From positions 410,719 to 474,718 of the forward strand of contig SSNU01000060.1 of assembly GCA_012064415.1 (NCBI GenBank): a DNA stretch of 64,000 nt. Reading direction: 5' to 3'. Below, piece by piece: positions 38,201 to 43,809 of the stretch (within the stretch, counting starts at the first letter, position 1; each line of letters opens with the position of its first letter). The translations under genes were made by a program, and so were the position numbers. This DNA is from Gyrodactylus bullatarudis (lineage: Eukaryota > Platyhelminthes > Monogenea > Gyrodactylidea > Gyrodactylidae). The notes beneath the pieces are model-generated. The model was not told where the DNA came from, made no database searches, and was given only the letters and a program-made list of their open reading frames with translations.

Positions 38201-40501
38201 TTGGTACCATTAGAAAGATAATTTTTTGAACTTATTAGATATTTCTAGAATTGAAAAGCATCAATATTTTTGAGTATTTTGATTAGAAAGGTTTTCGGCA
38301 GATTGCCAGATAGGCGTATTGCTTGGGAACTGGGCCATCAGAGAAATTTCAAATGCTTAAATCCTTTTTTAAAGATTCAATTTATGGTTCTAGAGTATTC
38401 AGGTTTCATTTCGTCTTGGATAAAAATAACCGAGATTCTGTAGATTCATTTCTCTTCAAGACAACACGAATCCCTGTTTCGGAAAAGAGATTAAAGAGGA
38501 GCACTTTGATTTCATAGGTCATTTCCATAATAGTCTTTATCTTGCGCCGTCTGATCATCCCCAATTCAAATCTCTAGAACCTTTTCTTAAGGTCATAAAT
38601 TCCAAATTAAAAGATGTGGTAGAAAATGGATTTAATGCCCTTTCTCAACTCTAAATTTGATTAATTCTTTGCTTATGGGATTAGAAAACTACAAATTCTT
38701 TAGGAGACATGTCTTTATTCATAAGGAAACTATTTTCACTGATATCCAATTGATCTTTCTCAAGTATTTTTTACAATAAAATCAGTTCTTGTAATCAGTC
38801 CCATTACTTATCGCAGAACCTACATTTGTTCAAGCATTTTTGAATACATTTTCAGGGTTATCTCTTGATAATGTCTATCTCTGCATCAGATTAATTGTCG
38901 TTAGTGCTAGTTTGGGATCATCCACTTCTTATTGAACAATCTAACCTAGAGATGCACCAAAACCAGGGAAACGATAAAAGGAAAGATATTGAGATATTGT
39001 GTTATTCCCCTAATTAACTTTGGTACATCAAGACAAAGAATTAAGTAAACTGTGTATGTGGTTTTTCCCCTATTTTCTTTGCTTAAAAAAACGACAAAAA
39101 TTATGTACCCTATATTCTTCCTTATGTGATATATTGAAAAGCCCATGTGGAAGTTGAAAATAATCACAAATGATTATTCTATTATACTATAAATATAAAT
39201 ATCCAACCTTAATCATTTTTCAATCCCTGTACAAAACTATACAAAACTGAAGAAGCAAGAAAATTAATTAAAGACACTTAATTAATGGGGAAATATTCAA
39301 ATGTATGTGAATGGATTTCTGTAACTTTGTTATTATTCCCTATCTGATGGGAATTTTATGCGCAGTTCACTCACTCTCGAAAACACCCATGAATTAATAT
39401 AACTTTTTTTATGTTTATTTAATAGATTTTATTTAAGGGTATTATTCTTTCAACCACAGCCTGACAACGATTAAATGAAAGGATAAATTAATCAATTAAA
39501 CTACAAAATTGTAACAATGTCTAAGGTTTTAACGAAAGGATTTCTTCATTTTTTCAGTATCCAATCGCCTATATATCTGAGACAGGCACGGTCTCCCTCC
39601 GGTTCTCATCTGACGCCAATGACGAGCGCAAAGGATTCAACGTACAATACGAACTATATTCAGAAGATCCAACAAAGCTGGACGCACCATCTCACAATAA
39701 CTCTGATGACTCGGAAGACTTTCGAATGGACTTTAGGCCGAATACACAACAGACAAGTGGGCAAAATCCTTCACTGCCATTGTTGTTTGAGAATGATCCA
39801 AACGGCCATATTAAACAAAGTCCTGGCTTCAGGTATAAACAACCCCTCTGGGACGCTAGAGATGAGGGGCCATCTCAAATTAATCCGGCTTCCATCACTG
39901 GTAGTAGAAGTCAAAATGTTCGATCTGACTCGTGGACTTATCGTGTCCCGTATCAGCCGAAGATGAAGAAATATATTAGTCCAAGACCTGTGTATAATCC
40001 AATTAACCAGGCAGTTACATCACCGCATAGTAGTTGGACTCAGTCGCAGCGTCCGATGAAGGTTTTAAAGAACTCCCCACTCTATACTATGAGCCAAATA
40101 CGTAAGATTTCCAACTCGCGGACGAGTCCATATCAAAGTTCACGATTCAATAGTAATCAGAGGGATCATCAAATACCATTCAATGTAAGCCATATTTATT
40201 CTCAGATGTACTTTTATAATTTGAACCAATGAGAATTGATGGAAATAATCTTATTTAGGTCCCCAAGGGAAATCGTTACCCAACGTATCATTCAAGCTTT
40301 TGGCGACGTCCAATGGCCCCTAGACCAACCAGGAATTACCGAAATCCCAGCCAGCCTCCAGCACAAAACTATCAGAACCAACAACCCAATGTCCCAGCTA
40401 GAGGTGAATCAGGCCTTTCATACAAGACGAACTTGTCGCGACAACATCATGCTTCTAATTTCAACCAAAACCCAAGAAATTATCCTAGAAAAAGAGATTA
40501 A
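11017..40501 (+). CDS. tld: Tolloid/BMP1-like astacin metalloprotease gene (18 coding exons)
   Basis: Joined exons give 4,254 nt, 1,417 residues plus stop, with every GT-AG junction in phase. Domain order seen: signal peptide (about 1-26), prodomain (27-200) with FTGD (65-68) and KRRARR (195-200), astacin protease (201-400) with [11 protein letters not shown] (295-305) and SIMHY (350-354), CUB1 (412-614), CUB2 (617-730), calcium-type EGF1 (731-771), CUB3 (773-885), EGF2 (886-925), CUB4 (932-1043), CUB5 (1045-1160). This is the exact layout of long BMP1/Tolloid. Family members are secreted zinc proteases that cleave Chordin/Sog and procollagen. Two oddities: CUB1 carries about 79 extra residues, and a 257-residue Cys-free tail follows CUB5. 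I cannot tell tolloid from tolkin, so the symbol is a family label. No internal stop or frameshift was seen. Confidence 0.94.
12591..12742 (+). repeat. Dispersed repeat, partner inverted at 42.6 kb
   Basis: About 140 bp (TTCTATTGAACCTTGTGTTT ... GAATTTTACTACGAGAAATG) match the reverse complement of 42591-42730 (CATTTCTCGTAGTAAAATTC ... AGGTTCAATAGGAA). Type of element unknown. Confidence 0.65.
12945..13600. repeat. Hairpin repeat subfamily C, diverged
   Basis: Left GCTAGTTGACATGAAGATGA and right GCAAATTCTCATGACAACGCTAG are inverted; 13440-13560 shares GTGGAAATTTGAAAATCGAA with other C copies. Interior 13060-13400 looks unrelated and may be a further insertion. Confidence 0.5.
15495..16050. 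repeat. Hairpin repeat subfamily B
   Basis: Starts AAGATGGGAGTTTATGATTT; the core TTTCATCGATTTTCAAGTAG matches other B copies. The right edge is not sharp. In tld intron 1. Confidence 0.55.
16099..16145 (+). repeat. Short repeat shared with 32.05 kb
   Basis: AGTGATAAAC...TATTT..CGGGTCTCTTCAGACT..ACCCC also occurs at 32047-32096. The CGGGTCTCTTCAGACT block is identical. It may be the edge of an old retroelement LTR, but I cannot show this. Confidence 0.5.
17728..18195. mobile_element. MITE with AACCCTTCATGTCCCA ends, copy 1
   Basis: Left TTTAGCCCTTCATGTCCCA and right TGGGACATGAAGGGTTAAA are inverted repeats of one another with one mismatch. Subterminal sequence (TTCCACCAGTGGAA) recurs inverted in copy 2 at 40827-41160. 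Non-coding; in tld intron 1. Confidence 0.65.
19591..20241. repeat. Hairpin MITE subfamily A, complete (about 650 bp)
   Basis: Starts TA AAGTTGATCGATATGAAG and ends CTTCATATCAATTAGCTT TA, so the whole element folds on itself with arms of roughly 300 bp, flanked by TA on both sides. TA flanks suggest a Tc1/mariner-type mechanism. It ends about 35 bp before tld exon 2. Confidence 0.8.
20276..20465 (+). CDS. tld: tld exon 2: prodomain with aspartate switch
   Basis: The acceptor CTTTGTAG ends at 20275 and the donor GTATAC starts at 20466. The exon completes a codon begun in exon 1 and encodes [11 protein letters not shown]: the FxGD motif that in astacin zymogens places an aspartate on the catalytic zinc. 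It matches the FLGDIALDEED stretch of BMP1. The rest is divergent, with an N-glycosylation-type NSS. A hairpin MITE ends about 35 bp upstream of the acceptor. Confidence 0.88.
20523..20939 (+). CDS. tld: tld exon 3: end of prodomain, furin site, start of astacin domain
   Basis: A 57-bp intron separates it from exon 2, and the frame continues with one base carried in. The exon ends the prodomain at KRRARR (195-200), a furin-type site, then starts the mature enzyme at [17 protein letters not shown], close to the BMP1 mature N-terminus. The [14 protein letters not shown] segment is the astacin helix and first-cysteine region. The donor is GTGAGT at 20940, splitting the glycine codon of SCGCC. 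Confidence 0.92.
20940..25073 (+). other. tld intron 3 (about 4.1 kb)
   Basis: Holds an antisense Penelope-like fragment (23968-24364) and a short repeat near 22651-22685 whose reverse complement occurs near 59773-59807. The rest is AT-rich without recognised content. Confidence 0.75.
23968..24364 (-). pseudogene. Penelope-like retroelement 3' fragment with GIY-YIG domain
   Basis: Reading the - strand, the frame gives [20 protein letters not shown] and [20 protein letters not shown]. The [15 protein letters not shown] block is a GIY-YIG endonuclease motif, which in Penelope-like elements lies at the C-terminus of the reverse transcriptase protein. Only the C-terminal part remains. Two related fragments (35205-35745, 42055-42560) share the sequence beyond the stop, defining the 3' end. 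Other GIY-YIG carriers are possible. Confidence 0.65.
25074..25219 (+). CDS. tld: tld exon 4: astacin zinc site
   Basis: Encodes [25 protein letters not shown] and [19 protein letters not shown]. The three zinc histidines (295, 299, 305), the catalytic Glu296 and the RPDRD signature are intact, so the enzyme should be active. The CCSYVGRR part is the cysteine-rich loop that distinguishes BMP1/Tolloid from digestive astacins. The acceptor is AATGCAG, the donor GTAAAT; the exon starts mid-codon and ends with one carried base. Confidence 0.95.
25281..25541 (+). CDS. tld: tld exon 5: end of astacin domain, Met-turn
   Basis: Follows a 61-bp intron. Encodes [14 protein letters not shown] with the Met-turn (Met352) and the tyrosine zinc ligand (Tyr354), then [22 protein letters not shown], which ends the protease domain just as in BMP1 (LSKGDIAQARKLYKCP). 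Odd point: an adjacent Cys-Cys pair ([11 protein letters not shown]) sits where BMP1 has no cysteines. The donor is GTAAGT at 25542. Confidence 0.94.
25911..26216 (+). repeat. Dispersed repeat in tld intron 5, partner at 43.6 kb
   Basis: Shares GAATTGTAATGTTGATAGTT TTAAAAATTGAG, TTCTGAGAATAGATTTTT and TGAATATGCAATAATTTTAAGCATTGAAAG-like stretches with 43561-43809 in the same orientation. It ends about 30 bp before the exon 6 acceptor. Confidence 0.65.
26248..26459 (+). CDS. tld: tld exon 6: start of CUB1 and most of its insertion
   Basis: The acceptor TTATACAG is followed by a codon completed across the junction. [16 protein letters not shown] is the normal start of CUB1 (first Cys, residue 412). 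From residue 427 the exon departs from the family and encodes an acidic insert rich in Asp, Glu, Asn and Tyr, up to Met471. The donor is GTTAGT at 26460. A repeat shared with 43.6 kb ends about 30 bp before the acceptor. Confidence 0.85.
26542..26854 (+). CDS. tld: tld exon 7: rest of CUB1 insertion and CUB1 core
   Basis: Follows an 82-bp intron at phase 0. The first 45 codons are a Lys/Glu/Ser-rich insert that includes RMKR (492-495), a furin-like motif. The CUB fold resumes at [20 protein letters not shown] and continues to [20 protein letters not shown], matching BMP1 CVWRI...YDYVEVRDG. The spacing before Cys556 is also about 12 residues longer than in BMP1. The donor is GTATGT. Confidence 0.88.
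27569..27685 (+). CDS. tld: tld exon 8: end of CUB1
   Basis: Acceptor TTTCTTTCAG. Encodes [20 protein letters not shown] and [19 protein letters not shown], the last strands of CUB1 with its fourth cysteine (579). Donor GTTAGT; one base carries into exon 9. Confidence 0.93.
27893..28575. repeat. Hairpin repeat subfamily C, complete
   Basis: CTCAATATTTTTCTCAGGAAAGTCAGGG-type left end pairs with CCCTGACTTTCCTAAGAAAA near 28500; right terminus CATCTCAATGTCAATTAGGTTTA. Same internal motifs as 745-1346 (ATCGATAAAAATTTTTAGCC). In tld intron 8. Confidence 0.72.
29425..29606. repeat. Hairpin repeat subfamily C, minimal (about 180 bp)
   Basis: AAAAAACTCGATATTTTTCTCC-type left arm (29444 on) faces GGAGAAAAATATCGAGTTTT (29540 on); the ends AAGCTAGTTGA and TTAATTTGGTTTA remain. 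The middle is strongly deleted. Confidence 0.65.
30197..30342 (+). CDS. tld: tld exon 9: start of CUB2
   Basis: Encodes [20 protein letters not shown] and [20 protein letters not shown], almost the BMP1 CUB2 opening (SPNYPDDYRPSKVCIWRI). First two CUB cysteines are 617 and the one in KVCIW. Acceptor TTACACAG, donor GTAAGT at 30343, phase 0. Confidence 0.94.
30343..31552 (+). other. tld intron 9 (about 1.2 kb)
   Basis: I see no gene or clear element. A stretch at 30600-30710 resembles a worn terminus of the hairpin repeats, but too loosely to call. Confidence 0.6.
31553..31874 (+). CDS. tld: tld exon 10: end of CUB2 and EGF1
   Basis: Encodes [17 protein letters not shown], the [15 protein letters not shown] strand pair of CUB2, then a calcium-binding EGF module starting [20 protein letters not shown], with six cysteines and the Asp-Glu calcium pair. 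The same order follows CUB2 in BMP1. Acceptor CATTTAG, donor GTAAGG, one base carried. Confidence 0.95.
32047..32096 (+). repeat. Short repeat shared with 16.1 kb
   Basis: Second copy of the CGGGTCTCTTCAGACT-containing block, within tld intron 10. Confidence 0.5.
32270..32352. repeat. Terminal fragment of subfamily A
   Basis: AAAAATCATAGATTTCCAATTTCATATCATCTAGC matches the subfamily A right terminus. In tld intron 10. Confidence 0.55.
32958..33118 (+). CDS. tld: tld exon 11: start of CUB3
   Basis: Encodes [19 protein letters not shown] and [20 protein letters not shown], the first half of CUB3 with cysteines 1 and 2. Acceptor TTTTTTAG, donor GTAATT at 33119, phase 0. The donor is weaker than others but the next exon joins in frame in the expected place. 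Confidence 0.9.
33496..33802 (+). CDS. tld: tld exon 12: end of CUB3 and EGF2
   Basis: Encodes the [14 protein letters not shown] segment, [10 protein letters not shown], a [12 protein letters not shown] strand pair, then the second EGF module [19 protein letters not shown] with [14 protein letters not shown]. Six EGF cysteines and the calcium-site Asp-Glu are present. Acceptor TTTCTTTCAG, donor GTAAAT. Confidence 0.94.
33855..33930. repeat. Terminal fragment of subfamily C
   Basis: CCTAGTTGACATGAAGATGA GAATTTACTATCTTTACAAA matches the C left terminus. It sits within the 154-bp intron just before tld exon 13. Confidence 0.55.
33957..34093 (+). CDS. tld: tld exon 13: start of CUB4
   Basis: Encodes [20 protein letters not shown] and [20 protein letters not shown], matching the BMP1 CUB4 pattern of GTITSPNWPDKYP...CTW. 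Acceptor GTTTTTTTAG, donor GTAAGT at 34094, phase 0. A fragment of a hairpin repeat lies just upstream in the intron. Confidence 0.93.
34158..34371 (+). CDS. tld: tld exon 14: end of CUB4
   Basis: A 64-bp intron precedes it. Encodes [33 protein letters not shown] and [18 protein letters not shown], the second half of CUB4. Acceptor TATTTTAG, donor GTAATT; one base carries. Confidence 0.93.
34704..34884 (+). CDS. tld: tld exon 15: start of CUB5
   Basis: Encodes [20 protein letters not shown] then [18 protein letters not shown], close to BMP1 CUB5 ([20 protein letters not shown]). Acceptor TTGTACAG, donor GTAAGT at 34885, two bases carried. Confidence 0.94.
34948..35020 (+). CDS. tld: tld exon 16: middle of CUB5
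   Basis: A 73-nt exon between a 63-bp and a 4.5-kb intron. Encodes [16 protein letters not shown] and VRKFCGDN, with the last CUB5 cysteine. Acceptor TTCCTCCAG, donor GTAAGT, phase 0. Confidence 0.92.
35205..35745 (-). pseudogene. Broken Penelope-like fragment
   Basis: 35215-35290 (ACTCTCCAATAAGTAGG ... CACATAGGCCAGGGTAGTTG) matches the 3' tail at 23.97-24.03 kb, and 35630-35735 (GATGATCATTTGATCTTGTAG) matches the coding part at 24.13-24.24 kb. About 300 bp between are unrelated or degraded. Antisense in tld intron 16. Confidence 0.55.
36254..36912. repeat. Hairpin MITE subfamily A, complete
   Basis: Left TA AAGTTGATTCATATGAA, right CTTCATATCAATTAGCTA TA. Arms of about 300 bp mutually complementary with mismatches. 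In tld intron 16. Confidence 0.75.
38135..38823 (+). mobile_element. Internally deleted mariner (about 0.69 kb)
   Basis: Left end TTAGGTTGCGCGATAAGTAA preceded by TA; right end CCATTACTTATCGCAGAACC. Inside are eroded pieces of the same transposase: [15 protein letters not shown] (38331 on) matches GTGPSETFQKLKSVF, and DNA from about 38453 matches the region from the second catalytic Asp to APSDYHLF. The part between, including the first catalytic Asp, is deleted. It cannot encode a transposase. It lies in tld intron 16. Confidence 0.88.
39558..40184 (+). CDS. tld: tld exon 17: end of CUB5 and start of novel C-terminal tail
   Basis: The first 32 codons end CUB5 ([31 protein letters not shown]). 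The remaining 177 codons encode a Cys-free, Ser/Asn/Gln/Pro/Arg-rich stretch, acidic at first ([10 protein letters not shown]) and basic later. BMP1 and Tolloid end within about 20 residues of CUB5, so this part has no counterpart I know. Acceptor TTTTTTCAG, donor GTAAGC at 40185, phase 0. The frame stays open for 627 nt, which supports real coding. Confidence 0.88.
40259..40501 (+). CDS. tld: tld exon 18: end of basic tail, stop
   Basis: A 74-bp intron precedes it at phase 0. Encodes a Pro/Asn/Gln/Arg-rich basic tail ([27 protein letters not shown]) ending at TAA 40499-40501. No cysteine, no domain recognised. The composition continues that of exon 17, which supports the junction. Confidence 0.84.
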   Translation, partial: VPKGNRYPTYHSSFWRRPMAPRPTRNYRNPSQPPAQNYQNQQPNVPARGESGLSYKTNLSRQHHASNFNQNPRNYPRKRD

Positions 40502-40666
40502 CATTTTTTTCTCAAACTCGGAAACAAATCCCAGTTATTGAACACTGAATTTGCATTTTTTTCTCAGTCCTACTTCTTCTCTGATAATAACATGAATTGC
40601 TATTTGACATTTAATAACACTTTTCACGAGGGAAAGGAAAATTAATCCCATTGTGTTTCAATTTTG

Positions 40667-40672
40667 ATTAAA
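40667..40672 (+). terminator. Candidate poly(A) signal of tld
   Basis: ATTAAA lies about 165 bp after the tld stop; a second ATTAAA is at 40743-40748. Either could direct 3' end formation, but in AT-rich DNA such hexamers are frequent, so this is a weak call. Confidence 0.3.
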
Positions 40673-40826
40673 CCCATCCTTATAGAATATATATAATTTC
40701 CATATCATCATAGTATACAATCGTAATAATTATTGATCTAATATATTAAAAAAAGATGATGATCTATTAGGCCTAAAGCTAGCCATAAAAGTTTTGAGAG
40801 AATACTTACTTTACAGGACATTGATT

Positions 40827-41160
40827 TTAACCCTTCATGTCCCAAAACATGTTTTTTATTCGCACCAACTAAAGCCAGTTGACATGAAGATAAGAATTTT
40901 TTATTTTCACAAAAAAACTCGATATTTTCCTCCGGACTCACTGGAAAAATGAATTTTTGAATTCTAAAACGAAATGAGCTAATGAGATGTGGATATTCGA
41001 AAAAATATCGAAAATGCACCAAATTTCCACTGTTTCAACTTTTAAAGCCAAAATTTTTATCGATTTCGAGTAAAAGTATTTCAAGTATCTTTCAGTTCAA
41101 ATTGTTGCTCAAGAAATTATTGAGTTCCACTGGTAGAACAATCGGACATGAAGGGTTAAA
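40827..41160. mobile_element. MITE with AACCCTTCATGTCCCA ends, copy 2, invaded
   Basis: Left TTTTAACCCTTCATGTCCCA and right GGACATGAAGGGTTAAA are inverted. It lies opposite in orientation to copy 1 (TTCCACTGGTAGAA near its right end). Its middle (about 40868-41078) is a half of the hairpin-repeat subfamily C, so one element sits within another. Confidence 0.65.
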
Positions 41161-41244
41161 GATTAAAAGCTATTCACCACTGATATTTCGGATTCGACGT
41201 AGAATTCAAATTTGGTCATAGGAAAATCAGAGCGGTCTAATTTT

Positions 41245-41640
41245 GGTCTTATGGAAATTTTTCAGAAATATTTTTTAGTTTTCAATAACTCAAAATTGAT
41301 TTCTAACTGAGAGAGTAAACAAAGGTTGATTTCTTAGAATCACAATTTTACAGGGAAACCTTTTTATGAACTCGTCATTATTCAGGGATCTTGGATTATC
41401 GAAATATCAACGATTGATTTTGAAACTGAATGAGAAATTTTGTTCAAATTACAAAAAAATGGGGTTTGGCGCTAACTCGAGATTTGAAATGTTTATAAGA
41501 ATTGTTTTTTTCTTGGTCAATAGTGAAAGTGGGCCTAGATCGAAAAAATTCTTGAGGAACTATAGTTGTCACAATAATAACGATTTCTCCGGAATGTATT
41601 ATATTGAATAATTTGAATTTGAAGTAGTGGAAATTCAACT
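41245..41640. repeat. Hairpin repeat subfamily B, partial
   Basis: Shares AAAATTGATTTCTAACTGAG, CGTCATTATTCAGGGATCTT and GGCGCTAACTCGAGATTTGA with other B copies. Both ends are missing. Confidence 0.5.
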
Positions 41641-42054
41641 GTGATTTTGGTTATTTTTTAAGATTTTGAACGTTCAATTTTTTTCAAAATTCAAGACGTC
41701 AAATGGTTTTATGGAATCTTCTTTCAGAAATTTTACTGAGGAATGCTTAGAAATAGGATTCTTCGATAAAGATTCCATTTAGGCCTTTTTAAGTCAGCAT
41801 TTAGTTAAAATTACTTATTTATTAGACTCTTTGACAACTTTAGTGATTCAACTCAAGAAAACCATTGAAAGACCTCTTACTTACTGATCAAAAATTAAGT
41901 TTCAACGAGCAAAAATCCAAATGCAGTGATTCAATCATTACTTTCTAGATTAAACTAATGAAGAACAAGGTTGAGGAGTTGATCAAGATAATAATTTACA
42001 AATAATGAAAGAAATAGTAAAAGATGAATAAAATTAGAATGTAATATGTAAGCT

Positions 42055-42560
42055 GAAAAAAACACCAAAACTCTCCAATAAATAGCAAGAGTGGAGACAA
42101 AAGTGAAAAAGGCCAGGGGAGTTGAAAGTTATGAGAATAGTTTTTTTGAACACATGTATAGATTAATAAAGAATTTCTGTTTGACATACATCTATGCTGT
42201 CATCTCCAGGGTTTTTGTACAGAATGGAAAAATTCGAAACTGAAGCAGCATGTTTCTCCTGTTTGATATGCCTTTTATTTTATTCATCTCTTTCTTATAC
42301 ATTCCTAAAGTTTTGAATGTATTCTTCTCATGTCCTATCCTTTTGGACCTCGATTTTTACATGATTAAGCAGTCTAAGATACCTTCTTGGCGCACTACTC
42401 GAAGTGATACTCGTAAAGTAATCAGATGCATCTTTAACCTGAGATGGGAGCTTGGACCTATTTACATTTTTCCCAACACTTTTCTGATGCTTTCAATAGA
42501 TTCTTTATGCTTCGTAATCACCGTTTTCGAGAGCTATACAAAAACTAAATCCCTATAATC
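42055..42560 (-). pseudogene. Degraded Penelope-like fragment
   Basis: 42060-42270 matches 23.97-24.18 kb. The - strand reads HIKQEKHAASVSNFS, matching [15 protein letters not shown] of the better copy. Similarity fades beyond about 42270; the rest to 42560 is only possibly part of it. Confidence 0.55.
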
Positions 42561-42590
42561 ATTCATCTTTACCAAATTGACGGGATTTTA

Positions 42591-42730
42591 AAAGAAAAAT
42601 TCTAAATTTATCATTTCTCGTAGTAAAATTCATTGAAAGTGATGGCGCACATCTTCAATTGAAATTATCCATGCCTAAATAAAATTTAAAACATTAGGTT
42701 CAATAGGAATTTTTTCTTCTTGTAGTTAAA
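42591..42730 (-). repeat. Inverted partner of the 12.6-kb repeat
   Basis: See 12591-12742; divergence is modest with small indels. It lies immediately beyond the degraded Penelope-like fragment. Confidence 0.65.
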
Positions 42731-43560
42731 GAGAATTGGTTATAATTACTATTTAAAAAATAAACGCGCGATTTCGAATGTTTGTATCTAATTCAGGCAT
42801 AATTAGTAGTAAAAGATTTAAATAAATATCATTCATGTTCCGCAATATTCCTAATACGTATTTACATGATCAAGACATAAAAAGGTGATCTTTTAATACG
42901 TTCCAACGACGTCGTACGACCTGAAAAATGAATTTTATTTATTTTTTCCTTTTAGAAAACATTGTTTATCAAATTATATCCTGAACAAATTGAGACTATT
43001 CTTTCTTAGAGGGGAAGGGGGTTAGGAAGGTTGTACGTGTGTCAGTATGAGGGTTGATTGTGGTTATCTATGGCATTTCACATGTCTCATAATTGGAACG
43101 GAGTGTGTCGAAATTAAGATTTTTTCCTCTAACACTAATACATGTCTAGTGTTGATTTTCAGACGCATGTTCCGGAAGTTGACCGAGATTCAGTCGGTCT
43201 ACATATCCGTGATCTGTCTTCTTATGTTTATTCGGGATGGGAATCAATCAAAATTAATGTATTCTAGTACAATAAATATTTTTAATCCAATACATTTAAA
43301 TTTATTAAAAAATACATCTTATTTCACTTTGAATGCCGCCAATTTTTTAGTCTAAAACTCAATGTAAATGTTTTGCCAATAGCTCTAAATCGATGACGCG
43401 CCTTCTCAAAGTTCTCTCGAAAAATTAAAAAACGAAGGGTATGTACTAACGGAATCTGATTTTATGAAGTTGAAAACTGCATTTTACAGAATTACTTTGA
43501 ATAATATGACAGAAAACTTTTTACCAAAATGAAGTCCCAGAGAATTTTTTTTCATGACTC

Positions 43561-43809
43561 GCATTCAATAGAGGACTGCTCAACTCCTTAGCATATTTAA
43601 CCGAATATACAAGCATTTTAAGTATTGAAAGCTGAGTTTGAAAATGTATTTTAAAATACTCCAACTTACAGTACCTACCTAAATTGAATCTAATAGTATT
43701 AACCCCTCGGCCTTTCTGAGAATAGATTTTTACATAAATAAAGTCCTCTCTATCTGTTTATTACTAAAATCTGTTCGAGAATTGTAATGTTGATAGTTTT
43801 AAAAATTGA
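43561..43809 (+). repeat. Direct partner of the 25.9-kb repeat
   Basis: Same order of blocks as 25911-26216, ending GTTGATAGTTTTAAAAATTG AGCT. No coding content or terminal repeats that I can define. Confidence 0.65.

Larger units (their letters stand above)
35021..39557 (+). other. tld intron 16 (about 4.5 kb)
   Basis: Separates the middle of CUB5 from its end. It contains a broken Penelope-like fragment (35205-35745, antisense), a hairpin MITE (36254-36912) and an internally deleted mariner (38135-38823). The remainder, including 36.9-38.1 and 38.8-39.5 kb, shows nothing I recognise. Confidence 0.75.
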
